Notes under the pieces: model-generated | What the model saw: only the letters and a program-made list of their open reading frames with translations | Told to the model about the DNA's origin: nothing | Database searches by the model: none | Made by a program: the position numbers and the translations under genes | Shown here: positions 14,465 through 22,774 of the stretch, in pieces | Layout of the letters: each line of letters begins with the position of its first letter | Numbering within the stretch: the first letter of the stretch is position 1 | From: Streptomyces sp. SAI-135 | GTDB lineage: Bacteria; Actinomycetota; Actinomycetes; Streptomycetales; Streptomycetaceae | Assembly (NCBI RefSeq): GCF_029893805.1 | Contig: NZ_JARXYP010000002.1 | Coordinates: 1,612,001-1,676,000 of the forward strand | DNA length: 64,000 nucleotides | Reading direction: 5' to 3'

Positions 14465-17458
14465 TCAGCCCGCGCCGCGCTGTCTCAGCACGGACCCCGT
14501 CCGCCCCTTCACGACCTCCAGCTGCGCGTGGATGCGGCGGCGCAGGTCGGCGACATGGCTCACGATGCCCACGCTGCGGTCGCGTTCCCGCAGGGAGTCC
14601 AGGACGTCGAGGACCTCGTCCAGGGTCTGGTCGTCGAGGCTGCCGAAGCCCTCGTCGATGAAGAGCGTGTCGAGCCGGACCCCGCCCGCCTCGTCGGTGA
14701 CGACGTCCGCGAGGCCGAGGGCCAGGGCGAGCGAGGCGAAGAAGGTCTCGCCGCCCGACAGCGTGGCCGTGTCCCGTTCGCGCCCGGTCCAGGCGTCGAC
14801 GACGTGCAGGCCCAGTCCGCTGCGGCCGCGGCCGGTGCGGTCGTCGGAGTGGACCAGGGTGTACCGGCCGGACGACATCCGTTGCAGGCGCACGGTCGCG
14901 GCGGCCGCCACCTGTTCCAGGCGGGCCGCGAGCACATAGGACTCCAGGCGCATCTTGCGTTCGTTGTCCGCGGAGGTGCCGGCGGCGAGTGTGGACAGGC
15001 GGGCCACCCGGTCGTACTCCTCACGCAGGGGGGCGAGCTGTCTGAGGCCGGTGGCCGAACGGGCGGAGAGCCGGTCCAGTTCCGCGCAGCGCCGGGCGGC
15101 CGCGTCGAGGGCGGAGGCGGCCTCGCGGACCCGGCGGCCCGCGTCGGCGGCGACCCGCTCGGCCGCCGGGACGTCGGCGGACGGCCGGCGGGCCGCCTCG
15201 GCGGTGTCGGCCTCGGCGAGTACGGCCCGCACGGCGGCCTCCTCGGCCTGCCAGGCGTCCAGCCGGTGCTGGAGGTCGCGGTGGGCCGTCTCGTCGAGGA
15301 GGGCGTCGGCCGCGGCCTGCGGGGTGTCGAAGCCGGCCCGGTAGGCGGCGTCGGCGAGGCGGGCGTCGGCGTCCTTGAGCCGCTGGGCGGTGTCCTCGGC
15401 GGCGCGCGCGGTGTCGGCCGCCTCGGTGAGCAGCGCGGCCCGCCGCTCCAGCTGGGCGGCGCGGGCCGCCACACTGTCGGCGGCCCCGCGCGCTTCGGTC
15501 AACTCCGCTTCCAGCGCGATGCGTTCGCGCTCCATGGCGTCCCGGCGGGCGCCCCGGGAGGCGGTCCGCAGGGCGGCCTCCTGCTGGGCGGTCAGCCGCT
15601 GTTCGCGCTCCCGCTCGGCGTGCCGCAGCTGTTCCGTCGCGGTGTGCAACGTGGAGGCGAGGGCGCGGACCTCGGCGTACTCGCGCTCCAGTGCGTCCGT
15701 CTGGACGGCGAGGTCCTCGGTGGAGGTGTCACCGGCCTCGCCCTGGGCGGCGGCCAGCGCCCGCTGCACGAAGGCGAGACGCCGCTCGGCCTCGGCGCGC
15801 TGTTCGTCGGCGTGCTGCGAGGCGGTGAGTGCGTGTTCCTCGGTCTCGCGGTCGACGTGCCCGGCGTCCTTGCGGGCGGGGGCGGGGTGCTCGGTGGCTC
15901 CGCAGACCGCGCAGGGCTCGCCCTCGGTGAGCTGCGCGGCCAGCTCGGCCGCGATGCCGTCCAGCCGCCGTTCCTTGACGTCCAGCCAGTCGGCGCGGGC
16001 CTTCAGGGCCCGGTCCGTCGCCTCGACGACCTGCCGCTGGGCGTCGTCGGTGTCCCGGGCGAAGGCGTCGCGCTGGCGTGCGGCGGCGAGCCGCTTGCGG
16101 GCGGGCTCCCGCTGCACGGCCAGCTGTTCGGCGCGGGTGGCCGCCTCCTGCGCGGACTCGACGGCGTGCCGCAGGCCCGCGCGTGCCTCCTCCCAACCGG
16201 CCAGCCAGGCCCCGGCCTCCTGGAGGACGTCCTCGTCGGACCGCTCCTCGCTGTCCAGCTCGGTGCGCTCCCGTACGAGTGCGGCCAGCCGTTGCTCGGC
16301 GCGGCGGGCCGAGTCCAGGGACCCCAGTTCCTCGGCGGCCCGGCGTGCGGCGGTCGCGAGTCCGGCGGCGCCCGCTCCCGCGAGGGTCTCCGGCAGCAGC
16401 TCGCGCGCGCGTGCCTCGGCCGCGGCCGCCCGCCGGTGCTCGGCCTCGGCCGCCTCGCGCAGTTCCAGTGCGGGCGCGACCGCCTCCGCCTTGCGGGCCC
16501 GCTCCATGCGGGCCTGCGCCCGGTGGTAGCCGTCGGCCCGCTCCTCCAGCAGTGCGGCCCGCTCGCGTGCCTGCGCGAAGCGGCGCTGCAACCGGTCGAC
16601 TTCGCGTACATCGGCCAGGGCGCGCTCGGCGGCGGCCTGGGCGGACTCGGCGGCACCGAGTCCGCAGCGGGCGATCGTCAGCTCTTCGCGGGCGGTGCTG
16701 CGGGCGACGGCGGCCGCGCTCAGGACGGCCTCGGCGAGCCCCGGCTCACCGGGCGCCAGCCCGGGCAGCTCCATGGCGTCCCCGGCCGCCTGCTGCATGC
16801 GGTGCGCGTCGGCCAGCAGCGCGGCGTCGGCCTCGCGCACCTGTGCCTCGGCGGTGCGGCGCCGCTCGGCCAGCCGCTTCTCGACCTCGGCGAAGCGGTG
16901 GGTGTCGAAGAGGCGTCCCAGCAGCTTGCCGCGCGCCTCGGCGTCGGCCCGCAGGAAGCGCGCGAAGTCGCCCTGGGGCAACAGCACGACCTGGCAGAAC
17001 TGTTCGCGGCTCATGCCGAGCAGCTGGGTGATCTCCTCCCCGATCTCCTGGTGGGACCGGCTCAGGTCCTTCCAGGTGCCGGCGGGCCCGTCGTACTCGC
17101 GCAGCCAGCTCTGCGCCTTGTCGAGCGTCGTACCGGTGCCGCGCTTCTTCGGGCGCTCCCAGGGGGGTTGCCGGGTGATCTCCAGCCGGCGGCCCGCGAC
17201 GGTCAGTTCGAGACGGATCTCCGTGCGGGTGCCCGGGGCGGCGTGATCGCTGCGCAGTGCCGTGCCCTGGCCGCTCTGCCGGGCCCCCGGCACGGAGCCG
17301 TACAGCGCGTAGCAGACGGCGTCGAGCACGGAGGTCTTCCCGGCGCCCGTCGGCCCGTGCAGCAGGAACAGCCCGGCCGCCGACAGCTCGTCGAAGTCGA
17401 CCGTCTGGGAGCCGCCGAAGGGGCCGAAGGCGGTGATGTCCAGCCGGTGCAGCCTCAC
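14465..17458 (-). CDS. sbcC: Exonuclease SbcC (Mre11-Rad50-type ATPase subunit)
   Basis: A 997-residue SMC-like ATPase that with SbcD cleaves DNA hairpins and processes double-strand ends. Walker A GPTGAGKTSV is near residue 35, a Rad50 Q-loop region LLPQGDFARFLRA follows, then about 650 residues of Ala/Glu/Arg-rich coiled coil interrupted by the zinc-hook CAVC near residue 516. The ABC signature LSGGETFFASLAL (about 900) and Walker B LDTLFIDEGFGSLD (about 930) complete the site. The GTG start at 17458 overlaps the sbcD stop by 4 nt (GTGA), so the two are translationally coupled. Confidence 0.95.
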   Translation of the reverse strand: MRLHRLDITAFGPFGGSQTVDFDELSAAGLFLLHGPTGAGKTSVLDAVCYALYGSVPGARQSGQGTALRSDHAAPGTRTEIRLELTVAGRRLEITRQPPWERPKKRGTGTTLDKAQSWLREYDGPAGTWKDLSRSHQEIGEEITQLLGMSREQFCQVVLLPQGDFARFLRADAEARGKLLGRLFDTHRFAEVEKRLAERRRTAEAQVREADAALLADAHRMQQAAGDAMELPGLAPGEPGLAEAVLSAAAVARSTAREELTIARCGLGAAESAQAAAERALADVREVDRLQRRFAQARERAALLEERADGYHRAQARMERARKAEAVAPALELREAAEAEHRRAAAAEARARELLPETLAGAGAAGLATAARRAAEELGSLDSARRAEQRLAALVRERTELDSEERSDEDVLQEAGAWLAGWEEARAGLRHAVESAQEAATRAEQLAVQREPARKRLAAARQRDAFARDTDDAQRQVVEATDRALKARADWLDVKERRLDGIAAELAAQLTEGEPCAVCGATEHPAPARKDAGHVDRETEEHALTASQHADEQRAEAERRLAFVQRALAAAQGEAGDTSTEDLAVQTDALEREYAEVRALASTLHTATEQLRHAEREREQRLTAQQEAALRTASRGARRDAMERERIALEAELTEARGAADSVAARAAQLERRAALLTEAADTARAAEDTAQRLKDADARLADAAYRAGFDTPQAAADALLDETAHRDLQHRLDAWQAEEAAVRAVLAEADTAEAARRPSADVPAAERVAADAGRRVREAASALDAAARRCAELDRLSARSATGLRQLAPLREEYDRVARLSTLAAGTSADNERKMRLESYVLAARLEQVAAAATVRLQRMSSGRYTLVHSDDRTGRGRSGLGLHVVDAWTGRERDTATLSGGETFFASLALALGLADVVTDEAGGVRLDTLFIDEGFGSLDDQTLDEVLDVLDSLRERDRSVGIVSHVADLRRRIHAQLEVVKGRTGSVLRQRGAG

Positions 17459-18618
17459 CGCGCCACCTCCCGCACGGCCTCGTCCGCGCGCACGGCGTCG
17501 AACGCGTCCCGCAGCACGGCCTGTTCGCGCTCGTCGGGTCCGGCACCGCGCACATGGGCCACGAAGTCCTCGGCGATCTCCTGGTCGCTGCGCCCGGCCA
17601 GCCGCCGGGCGTAGGACACGTCGGGGTCGTCCGGCGCCCGCTCGGGATCGAACACGAGGCTGAGCGTGTGCGGGAAGCGCTCGCAGAGCCGGGCCATGGG
17701 TTCCGCCGGGCGGACCGGGTCGGTGAGGGTCGCCTCGACCCAGGCATCCTCCTGCGGCGCGAGCCGCGGATCGGCGAGGAGCTCCTCCAGCGTCCCCCGG
17801 ATCCGGGCCAGCGCCCGCGGCACCGGGCAGTCGACGCGCTCGGCGGTGACCGCTCCCTGCGCGTCCAGGTCGACGAGCCACATGCTCTTGCGGTGATCGG
17901 CCTCCGAGAAGGAGTACGGCAGCGGGGAGCCGGAGTAGCGCACGCGCTCGGTGAGGGTCTGGCTGCCGTGCAGGTGTCCGAGGGCCACGTAGTCGACGCC
18001 GTCGAAGACACCGGCGGGCACCGCCGCCACTCCCCCCACGGTGATGTCCCGCTCGCTGTCGCTGGGCTCGCCGCCGGTGACGAAGGCATGGGCGAGGACG
18101 ACGGACCGCGTCCCCGGCGCGCGCGTCGCGAGGTCGGCGCGGACCCGGTCCATGGCGGCGGCGAGCACGGCCTCGTGGCCCGCCTTCCGCACGCCGAACT
18201 CGTCCTTCACCAAGGCGGGTTCGAGGTAGGGCAGACCGTAGAAGGCGACGTCGCCATGGGTGTCGGCGAGCATGACGGGTGCCCCGCACCCCGCCGCCTC
18301 GGTCCGCAGATGGATGCCGGCGCGCCCGATCAGGCCCGCGCCGACGCCCAGGCGGCGGGCGGAGTCGTGGTTCCCCGAGATCATCACCGTCGGCACACCG
18401 AGGTCGGCGAGCCGGTGCAGGGCGTCGTCGAACAGCTCGACCGCGGCGAGCGGCGGCACCGCGCGGTCGTACACGTCTCCCGACACGACCACCGCGTCCA
18501 CGTCGTGCTCGCGCACGGTGCCGACGAGGTGACCGATGAACTCGGCCTGGGCCCCGAGCATGTTGACCCGGTGGAAGGCTCGGCCGAGATGCCAGTCGGA
18601 CGTGTGCAGCAATCGCAT
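17455..18618 (-). CDS. sbcD: Exonuclease SbcD (Mre11-type nuclease subunit)
   Basis: A 387-residue metallophosphoesterase. The phosphodiesterase motifs appear in order: HTSDWHLGR (residues 5-13), SGDVYDR (about 47), SGNHDSARR (about 80), AHAFVTGG (about 178) and ALGHLHGSQ (about 218), which together bind two Mn2+ ions. It is the nuclease partner of the downstream sbcC. Three direct repeats lie 57-116 bp upstream of its start and may regulate the operon. Confidence 0.96.
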   Translation of the reverse strand: MRLLHTSDWHLGRAFHRVNMLGAQAEFIGHLVGTVREHDVDAVVVSGDVYDRAVPPLAAVELFDDALHRLADLGVPTVMISGNHDSARRLGVGAGLIGRAGIHLRTEAAGCGAPVMLADTHGDVAFYGLPYLEPALVKDEFGVRKAGHEAVLAAAMDRVRADLATRAPGTRSVVLAHAFVTGGEPSDSERDITVGGVAAVPAGVFDGVDYVALGHLHGSQTLTERVRYSGSPLPYSFSEADHRKSMWLVDLDAQGAVTAERVDCPVPRALARIRGTLEELLADPRLAPQEDAWVEATLTDPVRPAEPMARLCERFPHTLSLVFDPERAPDDPDVSYARRLAGRSDQEIAEDFVAHVRGAGPDEREQAVLRDAFDAVRADEAVREVAR

Positions 18619-18674
18619 GATCCCCGACCCTAACTGCCGGGTCCGACATCACGTGCGGTTACTCCCGTATCGCT

Positions 18675-18734
18675 CCGTCATGTCCGGCGCACCGACCCGT
18701 CATGACCGGACGCGGGAAAGCCCGTTATGCCCGG
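18675..18734. repeat. Three direct repeats CCGTYATGNCCGG upstream of sbcD
   Basis: CCGTCATGTCCGG (18675-18687), CCGTCATGACCGG (18697-18709) and CCGTTATGCCCGG (18722-18734) recur with start-to-start steps of 22 and 25 bp. Each is nearly palindromic around TCATGA. They occupy the 125-bp gap between the yigZ stop and the sbcD start, so they may be operator sites or a small intergenic repeat. Confidence 0.65.
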
Positions 18735-18743
18735 AAAGGCCAA

Positions 18744-19370
18744 CTAGGCATCGCCGTACGCCTCTCCCCCGAGCTCGAATTCCGCCGTCCCCGCGGTCGC
18801 GTCCGCCAGCCACCCCCGGAACGCCGCCACCTCCGCGTCCGGCAGGCCGATCTCGATCGTGACCGCCTCGCCGTAGCGGACGTCCCGCACCTCGCGTCCG
18901 GTCGACCGGAGGTCGTTCTCGACCTTGCCGGCGCGCTGGTGGTCGACGGTCACCGTGGCGAGGCGGAAGCGGCGGCGCGTGCGGGTGCCCACCACGTCCA
19001 GGGCCTCGCCGACCGCGCCGCCGTACGCCCGGATGAGTCCGCCCGCGCCGAGCTTGACGCCGCCGTAGTAGCGGGTGACGACGGCGACGACGTACCGCAT
19101 GTCGCGGCGCAGCAGCATCTGGAGCATGGGCACGCCCGCGGTGCCGCCGGGTTCGCCGTCGTCGCTCGCCTTCTGGATCGCGGCGTCCGCGCCGATGACG
19201 TACGCCCAGCAGTTGTGGGTGGCGTCGGCGTGCGCCTTGCGGACGGCGGCCACGAAGTCCTGGGCCTCCCGCTCGGTGGCCGCCGGGGCGAGGGCGCACA
19301 GGAAGCGGGAGCGGTTGACCTCGGTCTCGTGCACGCCCGCGCGGGCCACTGTGCGGTACTCGTCCTGCAT
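18744..19370 (-). CDS. YigZ/IMPACT family protein
   Basis: A 208-residue protein with the N-terminal UPF0029 domain (SRFLCALAPAATEREAQDF, then HADATHNCWAYVIG, SDDGEPGGTAG and VTRYYGGVKLGAGGL, all family hallmarks) and a C-terminal DUF1949 domain (about 140-200). Members resemble the eukaryotic translation regulator IMPACT; their bacterial function is not settled. It precedes sbcDC on the same strand by 125 bp. Confidence 0.92.
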   Translation of the reverse strand: MQDEYRTVARAGVHETEVNRSRFLCALAPAATEREAQDFVAAVRKAHADATHNCWAYVIGADAAIQKASDDGEPGGTAGVPMLQMLLRRDMRYVVAVVTRYYGGVKLGAGGLIRAYGGAVGEALDVVGTRTRRRFRLATVTVDHQRAGKVENDLRSTGREVRDVRYGEAVTIEIGLPDAEVAAFRGWLADATAGTAEFELGGEAYGDA

Positions 19371-19429
19371 CCGGCCAGCCTAATCGGTGACCGGACACCG
19401 GCCGCGGGGGCGACCGGGGCCCGCCCCGG

Positions 19430-19969
19430 TCACTTCCTTCCCCGCGCCACCATGACGGAGGTGAGCAGCGCGGTGCCCGGCTCCAGGGCCCGCCAGGACG
19501 TGCCGTGCCAGGCCAGCACCGCGATCGCCGACGTCGGGAACTTCACCCGGACCTCGTCGAGCGCGTCGTCGAGGCCGTCCCCGGCGAGGGTGAGGACCAG
19601 TTCCTCCAGGCCGGGGTTGTGTCCGACGAGGAGCAGGGTCACGACCTCGGCAGGGGTCTCGTGCACGGCCGCCAGCAGTTCCGGTACGCCCGCTCCGTAC
19701 AGGCCGGGGTCGAGGCGCACCGGCGGCGGGGTGCCCCATTGGGCGGACGCCAGCTCCCAGGTGTGCCGGGCGCGTACCGCGGTGGAGCACAGGGCGAGGT
19801 CGGGGAGCAGGTCGGAGGCGGCCAGGACGCGGCCCGCCTCCGGCGCGTCCCGGCGGCCACGGGGCCCGAGGGGGCGTTCGTGGTCGGTGACGCCCTCGGG
19901 CCAGGCGGACTTGGCGTGCCTGAGCACGACGAGGCGGCGCAGCGGGCCCGCTCCGGCGCGCTCGATCAT
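19430..19969 (-). CDS. SixA-type histidine phosphatase
   Basis: A 179-residue protein of the histidine phosphatase superfamily, SixA branch. The RHG-type motif LRHAKSAWP near residue 15 supplies the phospho-accepting His, and LLVGHNPGLEEL (about 115) the second catalytic His. Such enzymes remove phosphate from phosphohistidine proteins or small substrates. The ATG at 19969 overlaps the stop of the upstream CysRS-like gene (ATGA), so the two are coupled. Confidence 0.88.
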   Translation of the reverse strand: MIERAGAGPLRRLVVLRHAKSAWPEGVTDHERPLGPRGRRDAPEAGRVLAASDLLPDLALCSTAVRARHTWELASAQWGTPPPVRLDPGLYGAGVPELLAAVHETPAEVVTLLLVGHNPGLEELVLTLAGDGLDDALDEVRVKFPTSAIAVLAWHGTSWRALEPGTALLTSVMVARGRK

Positions 19970-20682
19970 GCCGGGGCCCCCAGGTCGCGGGTGAGGTCGA
20001 GACCGAGCAGCCGGTCCGCGTGGGCGTATGTCTCGAAACGGGCGCCCTGCGGCAGGTCGGACTCCTCGACCCACCGCAGCACGCGCAGCACCTCGGGTAC
20101 GTCCAAGTCGTCCTCCCAGGCGGTACGGAGCCGTCCGCGCACGGTGTCGGGGACGGGCCGGGACGGATGCCGGGCCCACCCGGCGACGGCCCGGCGCCAG
20201 CGCGTGAGGGTGCCGTGGGCCTCGCTCAGGGCCGCCTCGTCGAGCAGGGCGGGCGTGCCGCGGTCCACGGCGAGCAGGGCGAGACGGACCTCGGCGGGAT
20301 CGGCGTCGGCCGGGATCTCCGGCGTCCGCACGGGCGCGACGGCGATCCGGACCCCGTCCGGGGTCGCACCGCCCTCCGCCACCACATGGACGGCCTGGGA
20401 CTCGCCCCACCCGGGGCCGACGTCGCGGCGGTCCTCGAAGGGCCGGATGCCGAGGGCGGCGGCGCCCGCGTGCAGCCGCTCCTGTTCGCGGTCCCCGGTG
20501 AGCAGTGCCCACACGGGCGTGCCGCCGATCTCCAGGGCCCGCACGAGGAGGTCGGCGACGAGCAGCACGCGCAGGGCGGAGGTGTCGTAGCCCGGCACGT
20601 GGGCTTCGACCCGGGTCAGGCCCCTGCGTGCGGGGACGGCGTCGACGGGCTCGCCGGTTCGGGCGTCGGTGATGCGCAGCAC
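19966..20682 (-). CDS. Cysteinyl-tRNA-synthetase-like protein lacking the catalytic motifs
   Basis: A 238-residue protein starting at GTG 20682. The beginning (LRITDARTGEPV, then a segment ending LLVADLLVRALEIGG) resembles the N-terminal Rossmann part of class I cysteinyl-tRNA synthetases, and the C terminus has a helical region with LDVPEVLRVLRWVEE like the same family, but the HIGH-type and KMSKS motifs and zinc cysteines are not seen. It is unlikely to charge tRNA. Similar ORFs are common in Streptomyces under that annotation; function unknown. It is translationally coupled to the SixA-type phosphatase gene. Confidence 0.55.
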   Translation of the reverse strand: MLRITDARTGEPVDAVPARRGLTRVEAHVPGYDTSALRVLLVADLLVRALEIGGTPVWALLTGDREQERLHAGAAALGIRPFEDRRDVGPGWGESQAVHVVAEGGATPDGVRIAVAPVRTPEIPADADPAEVRLALLAVDRGTPALLDEAALSEAHGTLTRWRRAVAGWARHPSRPVPDTVRGRLRTAWEDDLDVPEVLRVLRWVEESDLPQGARFETYAHADRLLGLDLTRDLGAPA

Positions 20683-20741
20683 GGGGCGAGCGTAGGCGGA
20701 CGGAGGGCCGGGCGCAGGTGACTGACCGGTATTCCGGACAG

Positions 20742-20789
20742 GGTCGCGGCGTTCTCCGGTACGGCGGCCCGTTCCGGTACGGGGGCCGC
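20742..20789. repeat. Short degenerate tandem repeat (GGTATTCCGG / GTTCYCCGGTACGG)
   Basis: gttctccggtacggcggccc (20751-20770) is followed at once by gttccggtacgggggccgc (20771-20789), a near-copy, with a weaker relative just upstream. It lies in the 128-bp gap after the response-regulator gene. No function is evident. Confidence 0.45.
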
Positions 20790-20810
20790 TGACGTCCCGC
20801 GCGGGGGACC

Positions 20811-21512
20811 TCACCTCGCGGGTCGGTCGTCCGTCTCCGGCTGGTCCAGGTGGGAGGCGAGGACGGCGGCCTGGACGCGACGCTGGACACCGAGTTTGGC
20901 CAGCAGCCGGGAGATGTGGTTCTTGACCGTCTTCTCGGACAGGTAGAGCTTCTTGCCGATCTCACGGTTGGTCAGTCCGTCCCCGATCAGGGCGAGGATG
21001 TCCCGCTCCCGGGGCGAGAGGCTTGCGAGCTCGGGGGCGATCGCCGGGGTCTCGACGGGGTCGGCGCGCAGGGAGCGCATCAGGCGGGCGGTGGTCGCGG
21101 GGTCCAGCATGGACTGGCCGGAGGCGACCGTGCGGACCGCCGAGACCAGGTCGGAGCCGCGGATCTGCTTGAGGACATAGCCCGAGGCCCCGGCCATGAT
21201 GGCGTCGAGGAGGGCGTCCTCGTCGTCGAACGAGGTCAGCATCAGACAGGCCAGCTCCGGCATCTGGCTGCGCAGTTCGCGGCAGACGGTGATGCCGTCG
21301 CCGTCCGGGAGACGGACGTCGAGCACGGCCACGTGCGGGCGCAGCGCCGGTCCTCGCACCAGGGCGTGCTCGACGGTGCCGGCGTCTCCGACCACCGAGA
21401 TGTCCGGTTCGGCGTCGAGCAGGTCCGTCAGGCCACGTCGCACGACCTCGTGGTCGTCCAGCAGGAAGACCCGGATCGGGTTCTGCTCCGTGAAGGTGCC
21501 TGGCTCGGTCAT
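20811..21512 (-). CDS. DosR/OsdR-like NarL/FixJ response regulator
   Basis: A 233-residue two-domain regulator: receiver at about 15-130 with the phospho-acceptor Asp in VAVLDVRLPDGDG and the LTSFDDED and GYVLKQ segments, and a LuxR-type HTH at about 160-220. The HTH segment LTNREIGKKLYLSEKTVKNH and the following SRLLAKLGVQRR are strikingly like mycobacterial DosR/DevR, so this is probably the Streptomyces OsdR-type dormancy regulator. No histidine kinase is encoded nearby. The ATG at 21512 has AGGGG upstream. A DosR-box-like palindrome lies 81 bp upstream, and the surrounding genes (CBS, Usp, DoxX, ADH, PPK2) fit a dormancy regulon. Confidence 0.88.
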   Translation of the reverse strand: MTEPGTFTEQNPIRVFLLDDHEVVRRGLTDLLDAEPDISVVGDAGTVEHALVRGPALRPHVAVLDVRLPDGDGITVCRELRSQMPELACLMLTSFDDEDALLDAIMAGASGYVLKQIRGSDLVSAVRTVASGQSMLDPATTARLMRSLRADPVETPAIAPELASLSPRERDILALIGDGLTNREIGKKLYLSEKTVKNHISRLLAKLGVQRRVQAAVLASHLDQPETDDRPAR

Positions 21513-21589
21513 GACGACCCCTCGTTCCGACGGCGGACGCACGGCGTGCGGTCCGTGGGGTCGATCATCGCGCGCCGCGGCCCGGCGCA

Positions 21590-22291
21590 CTAGGGCCGTC
21601 CGGCCCAAGGTGCACCGGTGGGCCGGCCGGCGGCGGAGTCCGGCGGACCGTGCCCCTCCAGCTCGAAGTCCACGTCCACCACGCCCTCGACGGCGCGTAC
21701 CAGCCGGGCGGCCACGGGGACGAGGGAGGTGTCCCGGACCCGGCCGACGAGCGTGACGGCTCCGTCGTGCACCTGGACGCGGACCGCCGAGCCCGGGGGC
21801 GGGAAGAGGTACGTCACGATCTCGCGCCGCACCTCCTCGGCGATCTCCTCGTCACCGCGCAGGAACACCTTGAGCAGGTCGGACCTGCTGACGACGCCCT
21901 GCAGCAGACCCAGTTCGTCCACCACGGGCAGCCGCTTGACCCTGGCGTGCGCCATGCTGCGGGCGGCCTGGGCGAGCGTGGCGTCAGGGCGGATGGTGAG
22001 CGCCGGTGAGGTCATCAGCTCCTCCGCGGTGACCGCGCCGGCCTTCGCCAGGTCGGTCAGGCGGCGCTGCTGCGTGGTCCGGTCGGGGTCGGTGTCGCGG
22101 AACTCCTCCTTGGGCAGCAGGTCGGCCTCGGAGACGACGCCGACGACCCGGCCCTCACCCTCGATCACCGGCAGGGCGCTGATGCCCCAGTCCCGCATCA
22201 GCCGCACGATCTCCTTGAAGCCCGCCTTTCGGCCGACGGCGGCGACGGTGTGGGTCATGACGTCGCTGACGATGTGCGGGGTGCCGTGCAT
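21590..22291 (-). CDS. Tandem CBS-domain / BON-domain protein
   Basis: A 233-residue protein with two CBS domains (about 7-65 and 88-145; the segments GISALPVIEGEGRVVGVVSEADL and RVKRLPVVDELGLLQGVVSRSDL are classic) and a C-terminal BON domain (about 150-215). CBS pairs bind adenine nucleotides; BON domains bind membranes or polymers. Related CBS proteins (Hrp1) are among the most strongly DosR-induced in mycobacteria. GAGGAG precedes the ATG by 6 nt. It lies 18 bp after the cNMP-binding gene and 77 bp before the response regulator, so the three likely form one transcript. Confidence 0.93.
   Translation of the reverse strand: MHGTPHIVSDVMTHTVAAVGRKAGFKEIVRLMRDWGISALPVIEGEGRVVGVVSEADLLPKEEFRDTDPDRTTQQRRLTDLAKAGAVTAEELMTSPALTIRPDATLAQAARSMAHARVKRLPVVDELGLLQGVVSRSDLLKVFLRGDEEIAEEVRREIVTYLFPPPGSAVRVQVHDGAVTLVGRVRDTSLVPVAARLVRAVEGVVDVDFELEGHGPPDSAAGRPTGAPWAGRP
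21593..21606. promoter_or_regulatory. DosR-box-like palindrome GGGCC-N4-GGCCC upstream of the response regulator
   Basis: GGGCC (21593-21597) and GGCCC (21602-21606) flank gtcc. The mycobacterial DosR box is GGGAC-N4-GTCCC, so geometry and outer bases match. It overlaps the stop codon of the CBS gene, 81 bp before the regulator start, suggesting autoregulation. Confidence 0.55.
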
Positions 22292-22309
22292 GGTGGTCTC
22301 CTCGCTCCC

Positions 22310-22774
22310 TCAGACGATGCTGCCGGAGCCGTACGGGGCGTACAGGTCCAGGAGCCGGATCCGCGCGGAGTGCAGCCGGTGGGCGAGGACGTCCCCGACC
22401 CACTGGGACACGGCGTGGCCCATGGCCGGGTCCTCCCGGCACATCAGGCGCACGGCCGTGGCGTCGAACTCGTACGCCCGTACCGGGGTCATGGCCTCGG
22501 CGCCCAGGTGCCAGCAGTGCGGGGTGAACAGCCAGGACCAGCCGACGAGTTCGTTGTGCCGCAGGGTCTCGATGACGGCCGGCCGACGGCCCGGTACCCG
22601 CATGTCGAGCTCGACGGTCCCCGTCCGGATGATCCAGAACCGGTCGGCCCGACCCCCCTCCTCGAACAGGCGTGCCCCCTGCGGGAAGGACACCTCACGG
22701 GCGACGCGCATCAGCCGGTGCCGGTGCTCGGCGGGCAGGGCGCGCAGCATGCTGGGGGTGGGCGTGGTGATCAT
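22310..22774 (-). CDS. Stand-alone cyclic-nucleotide-binding-domain protein (Crp-like, no HTH)
   Basis: A 154-residue protein that is a single cNMP-binding beta-barrel: FPQGARLFEEGGRADRFWII and NELVGWSWLF are family signatures. The phosphate-binding cassette residues look degenerate, so the ligand may not be cAMP. There is no DNA-binding domain, so it cannot be a conventional Crp/Fnr regulator; it may instead act as a sensor in trans. It is the first gene of the run that leads into the CBS-BON and DosR-type genes. Confidence 0.85.
   Translation of the reverse strand: MITTPTPSMLRALPAEHRHRLMRVAREVSFPQGARLFEEGGRADRFWIIRTGTVELDMRVPGRRPAVIETLRHNELVGWSWLFTPHCWHLGAEAMTPVRAYEFDATAVRLMCREDPAMGHAVSQWVGDVLAHRLHSARIRLLDLYAPYGSGSIV

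Noticed and set aside
14465..18652. A continuous minus-strand frame of almost 1400 codons covering both sbcC and sbcD
   Set aside because: Its first 398 codons are an Arg/Ala/Gly-rich shadow of sbcD in another frame; the real sbcC starts at the GTG at 17458, coupled to the sbcD stop.
19966..20682. Functional cysteinyl-tRNA synthetase or MshC
   Set aside because: The HIGH-type and KMSKS signatures and zinc cysteines are missing, and the protein is only about half the usual length.
22310..22774. Crp/Fnr transcription regulator
   Set aside because: Only the nucleotide-binding domain is present; the frame ends before any helix-turn-helix.
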